A stretch of 10,100 nt of DNA from Holosporales bacterium (GTDB lineage Bacteria > Pseudomonadota > Alphaproteobacteria > RUG11792): NCBI GenBank assembly GCA_031263345.1, contig JAISFY010000013.1, positions 1 through 10,100 of the forward strand, given 5' to 3'. A model generated the notes under the pieces. It did not search any database. It was not told the DNA's origin and was given only the letters and a program-made list of their open reading frames with translations. Below, one piece after another: positions 1 to 6,563 of this stretch. Positions within the stretch are counted from its first letter, which is position 1, and the number at the start of each line of letters is the position of its first letter. A program made the position numbers and the translations under genes.

Positions 1-2
1 TT

Positions 3-716
3 TTGCCAAGACATATTCCGAGAATTTATTGCGAAGATCTGAGGCGAGAGTTAATTGAGTTACCGAAAGATTGTTACCTACACATATCTTCAGTCCTGAA
101 ATTGAAGACGAGAGCAGAAGTAATAGCTTTTAATAGAAGTGACGGAGAGTGGTTATGTAGCATCGATTCGATTACGAAACATTTAGTAATCGTTCGAAGA
201 AAGTACCTTTTGCGAAGTTATCAATCGGGGTTGCAAAAAAAAATTGGATTGGCCTTTAGTCCAATTAAACCACACAATACGGGACTAATTATCGAAAAGT
301 GTACTGAGCTTGGCGTGACAGATTTTTGGCCAATTATAACTAAATTTACGAATTACACATTTAAACATCAAAAAATGGAAGTTACCGCGAAGAGTGCGGT
401 GGAGCAGTGTGGGAGACTCGATATTCCGGTCTTACATCAAGAAACATCTTTCGAAAGTTTTGTGAATGCTTTACCGGCCGATTTTATGTGGATTTCGGCG
501 ATGGAGCGACTGGGAAAGCAATACCAATCGATTTTTAATATCGATACATCAAGTAATAATTGCGGATTTATAATTGGTCCAGAAGGCGGATTTTCCGAAA
601 TCGAAAGAAGCCGGTTATTAAGCCTTACTTTACCGATTACATTATCATCGAATATTTTGAGATCAGAAACGGCGGCTATAGCCTGTATTTTCAGCGTAGT
701 TGCAAAATCTTTGTAA
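3..716 (+). CDS. rsmE: 16S rRNA (uracil(1498)-N(3))-methyltransferase RsmE
   Basis: RsmE uses S-adenosylmethionine to methylate N3 of U1498 in 16S rRNA of the 30S subunit, in the cytoplasm. The 237-residue product has the family's usual size (about 240). Its N-terminal part (residues 1-75) corresponds to the PUA-like RNA-binding domain and the rest to the SPOUT (trefoil-knot) methyltransferase domain. Visible family signatures are EKCTELGV (98-105), AVEQCGR (132-138), the SAM-binding GPEGGF (192-197) and LRSETA (219-224) near the C-terminus. The reading frame opens with TTG at base 3. This gives an N-terminus (PRIY...) that fits the family, but only two bases precede it, so a start further upstream outside the window cannot be excluded. 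It lies in the same direction as mutL, 128 bases ahead of it, and mutL has its own -10 box. Identification is firm; only the start is uncertain. Confidence 0.93.
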   Translation: MPRHIPRIYCEDLRRELIELPKDCYLHISSVLKLKTRAEVIAFNRSDGEWLCSIDSITKHLVIVRRKYLLRSYQSGLQKKIGLAFSPIKPHNTGLIIEKCTELGVTDFWPIITKFTNYTFKHQKMEVTAKSAVEQCGRLDIPVLHQETSFESFVNALPADFMWISAMERLGKQYQSIFNIDTSSNNCGFIIGPEGGFSEIERSRLLSLTLPITLSSNILRSETAAIACIFSVVAKSL

Positions 717-718
717 AA

Positions 719-760
719 AAAACTGCATAACTCAAAAAAAGAGACGGTTTTCTGCGTTTT
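719..760 (+). terminator. possible weak terminator-like hairpin after rsmE
   Basis: An arm AAAAC-T-GCA (719-727, one bulged T) can pair with TGCGTTTT (753-760), enclosing a loop that contains a short CTC/GAG pairing around an A-run. It lies 2 bases after the rsmE stop and just before the mutL -10 box. The stem is AT-rich and the downstream tract (TTTTAATTT) is interrupted, so its function is a guess. Confidence 0.22.
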
Positions 761-767
761 AATTTAG

Positions 768-773
768 TATAAT
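768..773 (+). promoter_or_regulatory. probable -10 box (TATAAT) for mutL
   Basis: A perfect TATAAT lies in the rsmE-mutL gap, 71 bases before the mutL start. No convincing -35 hexamer is visible 16-18 bases upstream, where the sequence is GT-rich. The expected transcription start is near base 780, giving a leader of about 65 bases. A perfect hexamer in AT-rich DNA can arise by chance, but its place in a real intergenic gap supports it. Confidence 0.45.
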
Positions 774-826
774 CCAACCAGTTTAAAATTTATGTGGCTG
801 TACTCGTATGACCAGAATCGGTTGCT

Positions 827-842
827 CCTCAAAATGGTGAGG
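827..842 (+). promoter_or_regulatory. small hairpin next to the mutL TTG start
   Basis: CCTCA (827-831) and TGAGG (838-842) form a 5-bp stem with a 6-base loop, ending two bases before the TTG start. The only purine-rich, Shine-Dalgarno-like bases (GGTGAGG, 836-842) lie in the loop and 3' arm, so folding would hide them. Whether it acts on translation is inference. Confidence 0.25.
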
Positions 843-844
843 CC

Positions 845-2620
845 TTGGGTAAAATAAAACTTCTCAGTGCTCAAATCGTTAATCAAATTGCAGCTGGAGA
901 GATAATAGAGAGGCCGTACGCGGCCCTCAAAGAAGTCCTTGAAAACTCGATCGACGCTAATGCTAGGAATGTTAACATTTTCCTTAAACATAGTGGAAAG
1001 GCTAAAATTGTAGTTGAGGATGATGGAGATGGATTACTGTACGACGATCTGTCGATGTGTATTCAACGACATGCTACGTCGAAGCTTAATGGTACGAATC
1101 TATTCGAAATTAGAAGTTATGGTTTTAGGGGGGAGGCGCTGCCGTCGATCGCAGCAGTTAGTGATTTATCGATCGAATCGAATGGCTTTGGAATATCAGT
1201 AAATTTCTCGGAAATCTCAGACATTTTCCCTTCGAAAATTGCTCGAGGGACACTCGTTACGATCAAAAATTTATTTAATCGATTGCCAGCAAGATTAAAA
1301 TTCTTGAAATCGGATACTGCTGAATTATCGGCCTGTATATCGATTATCGAGAACTTTGCCATTATAAATGATAATATAAATTTTACGCTGAGATCTGAGG
1401 ATCGTAATGTATTGTCCTTCCAATCCGAATCCATCGAGAACAGGCTGGCGAGTATTTTTGGATCAGAAATATTGGAAAGATCTGTTTATTGTGAAGAATC
1501 GGATGATACCGTTTTGGTGAAGGGGTATCTCTTTCATCCGATTGATAGCAAGTATTCTCAGGATTTTCAAAGAATATTTGTGAACGGTAGACTCGTTAAG
1601 GATAAAATAATCTCTATGGCGATTCGAGATGCGTATCGTGATTTGATACCGAGCGGACGATTCGCTGCTGCCGTTCTATTTATTAAAATAGACCCGTTTT
1701 ATATTGACGTTAATGTTTCTCCTACTAAATCTGAAGTTCGCTTCAGAGATCCAAAATATGTTCAAAAAATGGTAACAAATGCTATTAAAAGAAATCTTAA
1801 AAAATTCGATAGAATTGTGCTCAGTGATGGAGGCATCTTCGTTTCGAATGATTTGAATGAGCGTAATACAGAAGACTCTGATACGTGCCTTGAGCCGACA
1901 GTAATTGATTACTTAGTCGATCAGGATACTTTAAAAACTCAATTTCACAATAGCAGTAATTCTATTCTTTCGGGAATTAGTTTCGAAGAAAATATTAAGA
2001 CGATACCAATCAATTCTGAATTCCAATCAAAAACATTCGAAAATCTGGATGAAGTTAATTTTTTTGGAACCCCAGTTTGTCAGATATTTAATTCGTACAT
2101 CATTACCGAAATGGACGATTCAATTATCATAATCGATCAACACGCTGTTCATGAAAAAATAACACAAATGCGAATTATAAAAGATCTCGAAATCGGACGA
2201 AAACAGTATCTGATAACTCCAGGGAAAATCAAAATATCAGAGGAACAGAGTAGGAATTTTGAAGAATATGAAGCCGATCTTCAAAATTGTGGATTTGACA
2301 TTATATTGGCTAGCAATCGGAAAGTACTGATAATTACGGCTATCCCGTCGGTTTTAGACGAAAGAACGGCGACTGAGTTCGTTAAGGAGGTGATTGAAAC
2401 GGGAGAAAAATTAAAATTACCGGATGCCGTTCGGAGGAAAATAGCAGATATTGCCTGCCACAATAGCATTCGATTTGGTCGAAAAATGTCAATGATAGAA
2501 ATGGAGGTATTACTTCGTCAAATGGCAGAAACGGACTCCATTCACCAATGTAATCACCACCGACCTAGCTTCGTCAAAATCACGAAGGCTCAAATGGAAA
2601 CAATGTTTCACAGGAGATAG
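845..2620 (+). CDS. mutL: DNA mismatch repair protein MutL
   Basis: MutL is the ATP-driven coordinator of mismatch repair, linking mismatch-bound MutS to strand incision and excision. The 591-residue product has an N-terminal GHKL ATPase: NQIAAGEI (13-20), E33/N34 in KEVLENSIDANA, DDGDG (59-63), RHATSK (75-80) and GFRGEAL (93-99). A transducer domain follows, with the ATP-contacting lysine in VSPTKSEVRF (291-300). Then come a poorly conserved acidic linker (about 325-405) and a C-terminal dimerisation domain with DQHA (431-434), an ACH motif (537-539) and CNHHRP (569-574). The TTG start at 845 puts the N-terminus where the family expects it; nearby ATG (834) and GTG (837) are out of frame. 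Two endonuclease motifs are altered: the last Glu of DQHA(X)2E(X)4E is Met442, and the usual CNHGRP or CPHGRP is CNHHRP. Identification is very firm; endonuclease activity is uncertain. Confidence 0.96.
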   Translation: MGKIKLLSAQIVNQIAAGEIIERPYAALKEVLENSIDANARNVNIFLKHSGKAKIVVEDDGDGLLYDDLSMCIQRHATSKLNGTNLFEIRSYGFRGEALPSIAAVSDLSIESNGFGISVNFSEISDIFPSKIARGTLVTIKNLFNRLPARLKFLKSDTAELSACISIIENFAIINDNINFTLRSEDRNVLSFQSESIENRLASIFGSEILERSVYCEESDDTVLVKGYLFHPIDSKYSQDFQRIFVNGRLVKDKIISMAIRDAYRDLIPSGRFAAAVLFIKIDPFYIDVNVSPTKSEVRFRDPKYVQKMVTNAIKRNLKKFDRIVLSDGGIFVSNDLNERNTEDSDTCLEPTVIDYLVDQDTLKTQFHNSSNSILSGISFEENIKTIPINSEFQSKTFENLDEVNFFGTPVCQIFNSYIITEMDDSIIIIDQHAVHEKITQMRIIKDLEIGRKQYLITPGKIKISEEQSRNFEEYEADLQNCGFDIILASNRKVLIITAIPSVLDERTATEFVKEVIETGEKLKLPDAVRRKIADIACHNSIRFGRKMSMIEMEVLLRQMAETDSIHQCNHHRPSFVKITKAQMETMFHRR

Positions 2621-2645
2621 AATTTGCTGTTGTAATCAAAGTGAG

Positions 2646-2686
2646 AACCTCTGAAATGGGGGGAGGGGGCGATCCTTTCAAAGGTT
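2646..2686. terminator. hairpin with G-rich loop between convergent mutL and orphan gene; possible bidirectional terminator
   Basis: AACCTCTGAAA (2646-2656) pairs with TTTCAAAGGTT (2676-2686) at 10 of 11 positions. The 19-base loop holds two G-runs (six Gs at 2658-2663 and five at 2665-2669). It sits between the 3' ends of mutL (+) and the minus-strand gene starting at 3287, where a shared terminator is expected. No clean U-tract follows on either strand, so classical intrinsic termination is not proven. Confidence 0.35.
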
Positions 2687-2714
2687 ATCTTTGGCAATAA
2701 TAATCAAAAAAATT

Positions 2715-3287
2715 TTAGTCAGTATTATGTGAAAGAGTGAGAAAAGAGGTTATAGGGAACCCTCTTGGATAGGTGGCGTAAACCACACCGATTCCTAGTC
2801 CGATGTTAAGAGCTGCTTTTATCGCCAATAAGAAATTGCCTGAATGTTTATTTTGGTGGGATATGTGAGATTTTAATGAAATAGCTTCTTTAGAGTGTTC
2901 AATGGCTCCTTCAGAGTATCCACAAGCCCAAGCAGCAGTCCCTCTAGAATCCGGCTCATTGAAAATCTCGCGAACCTTATTTTGAATTTCTTGACGAGCC
3001 GGATCGTTACTTAGATCATCTGAGAAAAGGTGATTGATCGACGGTGGAGATTTCATAGCTAGGGCAGCGGCACGTCCAGCCTCGTACCTGCTTTGCAACT
3101 CAGATTGGTTCAAATCAAAAGGATTTAAGTTAGGTTCACTTTTCTTAGCTAAAGCTGTAACTATGTATGGAACGTGCTCGTTGGCAGCACCTGTAAAATA
3201 TTCAGCTGGTATCATGGTAGCGCCAGCATGATGCAAATGAGCTATTATAAATCCAAGAATTGCAGTATGCCGTAATAATCTTTTCAT
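2715..3287 (-). CDS. hypothetical exported protein with C-terminal membrane segment
   Basis: I do not recognise this 190-residue protein. It begins with a typical Sec signal peptide: basic MKRLLRH, a hydrophobic stretch and a plausible AGA cleavage site at residues 21-23. The middle is hydrophilic and probably helical, with two similar elements, YEAGRAAA (68-75) and YSEGAIEH (124-131), and one cysteine (122). A hydrophobic Gly/Ala/Ile-rich segment (151-172) could be a membrane anchor. A strong ribosome binding site, GGGAGGA read on the minus strand (3294-3300), lies 6 bases from the ATG, which supports a real, well-translated gene. Location in the envelope or export to a host is inferred from the signal peptide only. 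Codon use is odd: 1 of 16 serines is TCG, against 11 of the first 17 in the adjacent mutL, which hints at a different history. It converges with mutL and diverges from recG. Confidence 0.72.
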   Translation of the reverse strand: MKRLLRHTAILGFIIAHLHHAGATMIPAEYFTGAANEHVPYIVTALAKKSEPNLNPFDLNQSELQSRYEAGRAAALAMKSPPSINHLFSDDLSNDPARQEIQNKVREIFNEPDSRGTAAWACGYSEGAIEHSKEAISLKSHISHQNKHSGNFLLAIKAALNIGLGIGVVYATYPRGFPITSFLTLSHNTD

Positions 3288-3293
3288 AAAAAA

Positions 3294-3300
3294 TCCTCCC
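3294..3300 (-). promoter_or_regulatory. strong ribosome binding site of the orphan exported protein
   Basis: On the minus strand GGGAGGA is followed by six T residues and then ATG. It is one of only two extended Shine-Dalgarno sequences in the window; the housekeeping genes here have weak ones. It fixes the start at 3287. Confidence 0.7.
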
Positions 3301-3327
3301 TTAAATATGTTTAAACTAAATCTTATG

Positions 3328-3377
3328 ATAGAATCGAATAAATATCAGTCTCGATGCTCGATAGTTGTCGATTCTAT
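3328..3377. repeat. perfect 10-bp inverted repeat in the divergent intergenic region
   Basis: ATAGAATCGA (3328-3337) is the exact reverse complement of TCGATTCTAT (3368-3377), with 30 bases between. The pair lies in the 261-base gap (3288-3548) between the divergent orphan gene and recG. Inside and beside it TCGAT recurs at 3351, 3358, 3368 and 3379. It could be an operator or a cruciform/RNA hairpin. TCGA is common in this genome, which weakens the case. The rest of the gap shows no gene I can support. Confidence 0.4.
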
Positions 3378-3506
3378 TTCGATGATTTACTCCCCATGCG
3401 ATGTAGATTCCCCAACCTCAGTAGCTTCGCACAAAAAATTTGCTTTGGTCAAGATAGCTAATTCGTCTGTAAAAAATGATGCATCTTAAAAAATAAGGTA
3501 ATTAAG

Positions 3507-3512
3507 TATAAA
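3507..3512 (+). promoter_or_regulatory. possible -10 box (TATAAA) for recG
   Basis: TATAAA lies 36 bases before the recG ATG, matching the -10 consensus at 5 of 6 positions. No good -35 hexamer is seen at 16-18 bases upstream. The placement is reasonable, but in AT-rich DNA the match carries little weight. Confidence 0.3.
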
Positions 3513-3548
3513 ATTAGGTGATTCTATGAGAATTGGTTTTTTTGCATT

Positions 3549-5642
3549 ATGCAGGATACTACGCATCCGATATTTAATGGCATTGAGACGTGTCTTAGTT
3601 ACTCTCTTCTGAAAAGAGTAAAGTTATTCAGAAAATTATGTGGAGAACGGGTTATCGATTTACTTTTGCACATGCCGACTTACATCGTCGAGAAGATTTA
3701 TTTGGAGCAGCTATCTAAGGAAAATGTTGGTCAAATAATAATAACGAAAATGTATGTTAATGGTATCGAGTATCCGGGTTTTCGTTCGAAGAGGCCTATT
3801 ATAATCTCCGGGAGATGTGGAAAAGTTAACGCAGAAATTCTATTGTTTAATTATCATTCGTCATCGAGTTATATTAAATCTGCTTTCCCTGTCGGTTGCT
3901 ATATTTTTATTAGCGGGAAACTTAGTCTTTCTTATGCAAATATTTTCCAATTTATTAATCCAGAAAAATTACCATCTCAAGCTATTGCATTGCGAAGTGC
4001 GGGATTCTTTAATATTTACCCTTTAATGGCGGGAATATTTCAGAATACCATTTATGCCGCGATGAAGGAGGCCCTGCGTCGTTTGGATGATGGGAAAATT
4101 GAAGACTGGCTATCAGATGATGTTTTACTCAAAAATAATTTTCCTCGATTCAAAGATGCATTAAAAGATGTCCATAACCCAAAGGGTGGGCATAAATTTG
4201 AGCTCGAAACGCAAGCGAGGAAGCGGCTATGCTTTGATGAAATTTTGGCTGAGCAAATAAATATTAGGTTATTTCAGCCAAAAGGACATCCTTCATTTGC
4301 AATAAAGAATGGTAGGCTATTGATTAAGAAGTTACTAAGTATCTTGGATTTCGAGTTAACAGAATCACAGAATAAGGTGTTATTCGAGGTTTTAAATGAT
4401 ATGGAATCCAGTCGAGGAACGCTAAGGCTAATTCAGGGAGATGTTGGCTGCGGTAAGACGATCGTTGCAATTTTAGCTGCGCTCTATGCCATCGAAAGCG
4501 GTTACCAGTGCGCTTTATTGGTTCCAACCGAAATTTTAGCACGGCAACATTTTAGGGGGATTTCAGGCTATTTTACCAGACTTGGAATAATGTCTGATGT
4601 TTTGACGGCTGCCGAAACTGGTAAAACGAGGAGGGGGATTCTCGAAAGGGTTGAGACTGGAAGCACGAAGATGCTGGTCGGGACACATGCGATCATCACC
4701 GATCAGGTCACATTTAAAAATTTGGGACTGGTAATTATTGATGAGCAGCATCGTTTCGGAGTTGGCCAAAGGTTGAAATTGATTGGTAAAGGAGTCGCTC
4801 CACATATCATTAGTATGACGGCAACTCCGATCCCAAGGACTATGGTAATGGCCATGTACGGTGATATTGCCGTTTCTTCGATAACTGAAAAACCGAGGAA
4901 CAGGACTGAAATTATAACGACAGCCATTCAGATGAACAAAATTCCTACAGTTATCGAATCGATCAGAAAGATTATTTCTAAAAATCAAAAAGTATATTGG
5001 GTGTGTCCTCTTATCGAGGAAAGTCTCAATACAGATTATACCTGCGTAATTAAGCGTTTTAGTTATTTGAAGGATTATTTCCATAATGATGTTCAAATGT
5101 TATATGGCAAAATGAAAACATCGGAAAAACAAGAAGTTTTTAAAAATTTCAAAGAGGGCAGAACACATATTTTAGTTTCGACGACTGTGATCGAAGTTGG
5201 AGTAGACGTTCCGGATGCAACCGTCATTGTCATTGAAAATGCCGAAAAATTTGGTTTAGCGCAGTTACACCAACTTCGTGGACGTGTCGGGCGAAGTAGT
5301 CTACAATCTTTTTGCGTTCTGATGTTCGATCCTAAGTTATCACAGATCGCCTTAGAAAGGATTCGAGTTATTAAAAATAGTAACGATGGGTTTTATATAG
5401 CGGAAAAGGATTTAATACTCAGAGGAGGGGGTGAAATCATGGGCACTAAGCAAAGTGGTCAGAAGAAATACAAAACTTTTGACGCTTACCTTCCGGAAAA
5501 TCAGTTTGTCATTTACGAAACTCTAAAGCAGACTTCAAAACTTGCTTCCGAAATAGTTAATCAGAAGTTCGGAGAACAATATAAAATTTTTCTAGCAATT
5601 TATGCTTCGGAGAATCCTGTAAATATCAAGCAGTCATTTTAG
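3549..5642 (+). CDS. recG: ATP-dependent DNA helicase RecG
   Basis: RecG is a superfamily 2 double-stranded DNA translocase that regresses stalled replication forks and processes Holliday junctions and R-loops. The 697 residues match the family length. The N-terminal wedge (OB-fold) region, roughly 1-230, is diverged, with LLLHMPTYIVEK (38-49) where the family has a LLxxLPxxY element. The helicase core carries Walker A GDVGCGKT (297-304), motif II DEQHRFG (398-404), motif III TATPIPRT (424-431), and motifs V and VI: STTVIEVGVDVP (544-555) and QLHQLRGRVGRS (572-583). The RecG-specific C-terminal block LRGGGEIMGTKQSG (624-637) is present, with Gly where LRGPGE is usual. ATG at 3549 gives the expected N-terminus, though the ribosome binding site is poor. 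The 3' end overlaps the region of the next gene's promoter. Identification is very firm. Confidence 0.97.
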   Translation: MQDTTHPIFNGIETCLSYSLLKRVKLFRKLCGERVIDLLLHMPTYIVEKIYLEQLSKENVGQIIITKMYVNGIEYPGFRSKRPIIISGRCGKVNAEILLFNYHSSSSYIKSAFPVGCYIFISGKLSLSYANIFQFINPEKLPSQAIALRSAGFFNIYPLMAGIFQNTIYAAMKEALRRLDDGKIEDWLSDDVLLKNNFPRFKDALKDVHNPKGGHKFELETQARKRLCFDEILAEQINIRLFQPKGHPSFAIKNGRLLIKKLLSILDFELTESQNKVLFEVLNDMESSRGTLRLIQGDVGCGKTIVAILAALYAIESGYQCALLVPTEILARQHFRGISGYFTRLGIMSDVLTAAETGKTRRGILERVETGSTKMLVGTHAIITDQVTFKNLGLVIIDEQHRFGVGQRLKLIGKGVAPHIISMTATPIPRTMVMAMYGDIAVSSITEKPRNRTEIITTAIQMNKIPTVIESIRKIISKNQKVYWVCPLIEESLNTDYTCVIKRFSYLKDYFHNDVQMLYGKMKTSEKQEVFKNFKEGRTHILVSTTVIEVGVDVPDATVIVIENAEKFGLAQLHQLRGRVGRSSLQSFCVLMFDPKLSQIALERIRVIKNSNDGFYIAEKDLILRGGGEIMGTKQSGQKKYKTFDAYLPENQFVIYETLKQTSKLASEIVNQKFGEQYKIFLAIYASENPVNIKQSF

Positions 5643-5648
5643 AGAATG

Positions 5649-5657
5649 TGTTATAAT
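5649..5657 (+). promoter_or_regulatory. extended -10 promoter (TGTTATAAT) for the SIMPL-domain gene
   Basis: TG-N-TATAAT, a perfect extended -10 element, starts 7 bases after the recG stop. Such promoters need little or no -35 sequence, and none is seen. Transcription would begin near base 5664. This favours the ATG at 5690 over the in-frame TTG at 5672, which would leave a leader of only about 8 bases. Confidence 0.5.
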
Positions 5658-5689
5658 GAGTATAGTCGGGCTTGAATTATATAGTAGTC

Positions 5690-6406
5690 ATGGATAAGGG
5701 AATTATATCAAAGATTTTATGCTGCCTGATAGGAATTAGTTCATTTTCCTATATTGGTTTGAGGGTCGTTGGGCTCGTTAAGGAGAAGGATCTGTATATA
5801 GCAGTTAAAGGATTGTCCGATAGGGTTGTTGCTTCAGATGTTGCCGTTTGTCACGTGAGGATTTCTCGTGATACAGATCACCTTAAATCAGTTCAAGGTG
5901 ATCGGCAGAAAGATAAAAAGCTCATTGTAAAGTTCTTAAAGGAGAAAGGTTTTGAAGAATCGGCGATTGAAGAAATGCCGACCAATGTCGAAAATAATTT
6001 CCGCTATTATGATAAGAGTAAGAGTAGATACAGTATTATTGATAATATTACAGTGAAGTCATCGAATGTCGAGCTAATAAAAAAGGCCGCTATTGAACTA
6101 TTAGCGTATATGGACAGTAATGGAAGCGGAATCGTGACGTGCGATACGAAATATCGGTATACAAATATAAACGAGCTCAAACTCGAAATGATCAGGGAGG
6201 CTACAATTGATGCTCAAAATAGGGCCAAACAAATTGCAGAAACTGTTGGATCTAGTGTTATTAGACTACGTAATCTTGCGACCGGTCCATTTTCGATAGT
6301 ATCAGCTGATTCATCGGCATCTAGTGATTATGATGACTACGAAGGGAGAGATTCTATAATGAAAAGGGTTCGTGTTGTTGTTCATAGCTCATTTAGCATT
6401 AAGTAA
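5690..6406 (+). CDS. SIMPL-domain (DUF541, YggE-like) membrane-anchored envelope protein
   Basis: The product belongs to the SIMPL/DUF541 family, whose E. coli member YggE is linked to oxidative stress tolerance; the biochemical role is not established. From the ATG at 5690 it has 238 residues. One hydrophobic N-terminal segment (about 7-29) is a likely uncleaved anchor or signal, and the SIMPL domain follows on the periplasmic side. Family landmarks are VKGLSDR (39-45), a YxxTNINELKLEMIREAT-like stretch (157-172; canonical YxFTxLNxLKPxMIxEAT), AKQIAETVGSSV (179-190) and a closing KRVRVVV strand (225-231). An in-frame TTG at 5672 would add six residues, but it lies too close to the predicted transcript start. 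The gene stands alone between recG and the F1 operon, and its own extended -10 promoter suggests independent transcription. A direct link with ATP synthase is not implied. Confidence 0.85.
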   Translation: MDKGIISKILCCLIGISSFSYIGLRVVGLVKEKDLYIAVKGLSDRVVASDVAVCHVRISRDTDHLKSVQGDRQKDKKLIVKFLKEKGFEESAIEEMPTNVENNFRYYDKSKSRYSIIDNITVKSSNVELIKKAAIELLAYMDSNGSGIVTCDTKYRYTNINELKLEMIREATIDAQNRAKQIAETVGSSVIRLRNLATGPFSIVSADSSASSDYDDYEGRDSIMKRVRVVVHSSFSIK

Positions 6407-6473
6407 CTGTTTTTTTTGAGAGCTAATTGGATAGATTTTTTTCTTTACGAGCGGCATATAGGAGGAGTTCAAT

Positions 6474-6524
6474 ATGGATAGTTATGGTCCACATATTGGG
6501 GCTCATTTATGGTATAATCTCTGA
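6474..6524 (+). CDS. possible 16-codon leader ORF upstream of atpH
   Basis: GGAGGAG (6461-6467), one of only two extended ribosome binding sites in the window, is followed 6 bases later by ATG. This opens a 16-residue ORF, MDSYGPHIGAHLWYNL, ended by TGA at 6522-6524. The frame is the same as atpH (90 bases from one start to the other), and after the TGA it stays open into atpH. It is too short to show homology. It could be a leader peptide that governs F1 expression, a decayed former atpH start, or chance. A TATAAT promoter element lies inside its codons, so an atpH transcript from that promoter would lack this ORF. Existence as a translated peptide is uncertain. Confidence 0.35.
   Translation: MDSYGPHIGAHLWYNL
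6510..6518 (+). promoter_or_regulatory. extended -10 promoter (TGGTATAAT) for the F1 ATP synthase operon
   Basis: TG-N-TATAAT lies 45 bases upstream of the atpH GTG, with no good -35 hexamer at 16-18 bases. Predicted transcription start is near 6525, giving a leader of about 40 bases. It is the same kind of element as the one before the SIMPL gene. The remainder of 6407-6563 contains two T-runs (6410-6417 and 6435-6441) and the small ORF described separately. Confidence 0.5.
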
Positions 6525-6563
6525 CGGATTTATGCATTCTTTTCTTTTTCAGAAAATAGAATA

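Noticed and set aside
764..991. 75-codon minus-strand frame over the mutL 5' end
   Set aside because: It overlaps the conserved mutL ATPase coding region in antisense, has no ribosome binding signal and no recognisable protein features. It is a shadow of mutL.
3307..3489. 60-codon open frame in the divergent gap between the orphan gene and recG
   Set aside because: It has no ribosome binding site, begins 20 bases from the divergent gene's ATG, overlaps the inverted repeat and has no recognisable domain. It looks like an open stretch of regulatory DNA.
4563..5096. 177-codon minus-strand frame inside recG
   Set aside because: It is wholly antisense to the conserved helicase motifs of recG and has no protein features of its own. 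It arises from the codon bias of recG.
6385..6425. Terminator after the SIMPL gene (TAGCTC at 6385-6390 pairing with GAGCTA at 6420-6425, T8 run at 6410-6417)
   Set aside because: The stem is only 6 bp and its loop of about 29 bases contains the T-run itself, so the layout is wrong for an intrinsic terminator. No compact hairpin precedes the T-run.
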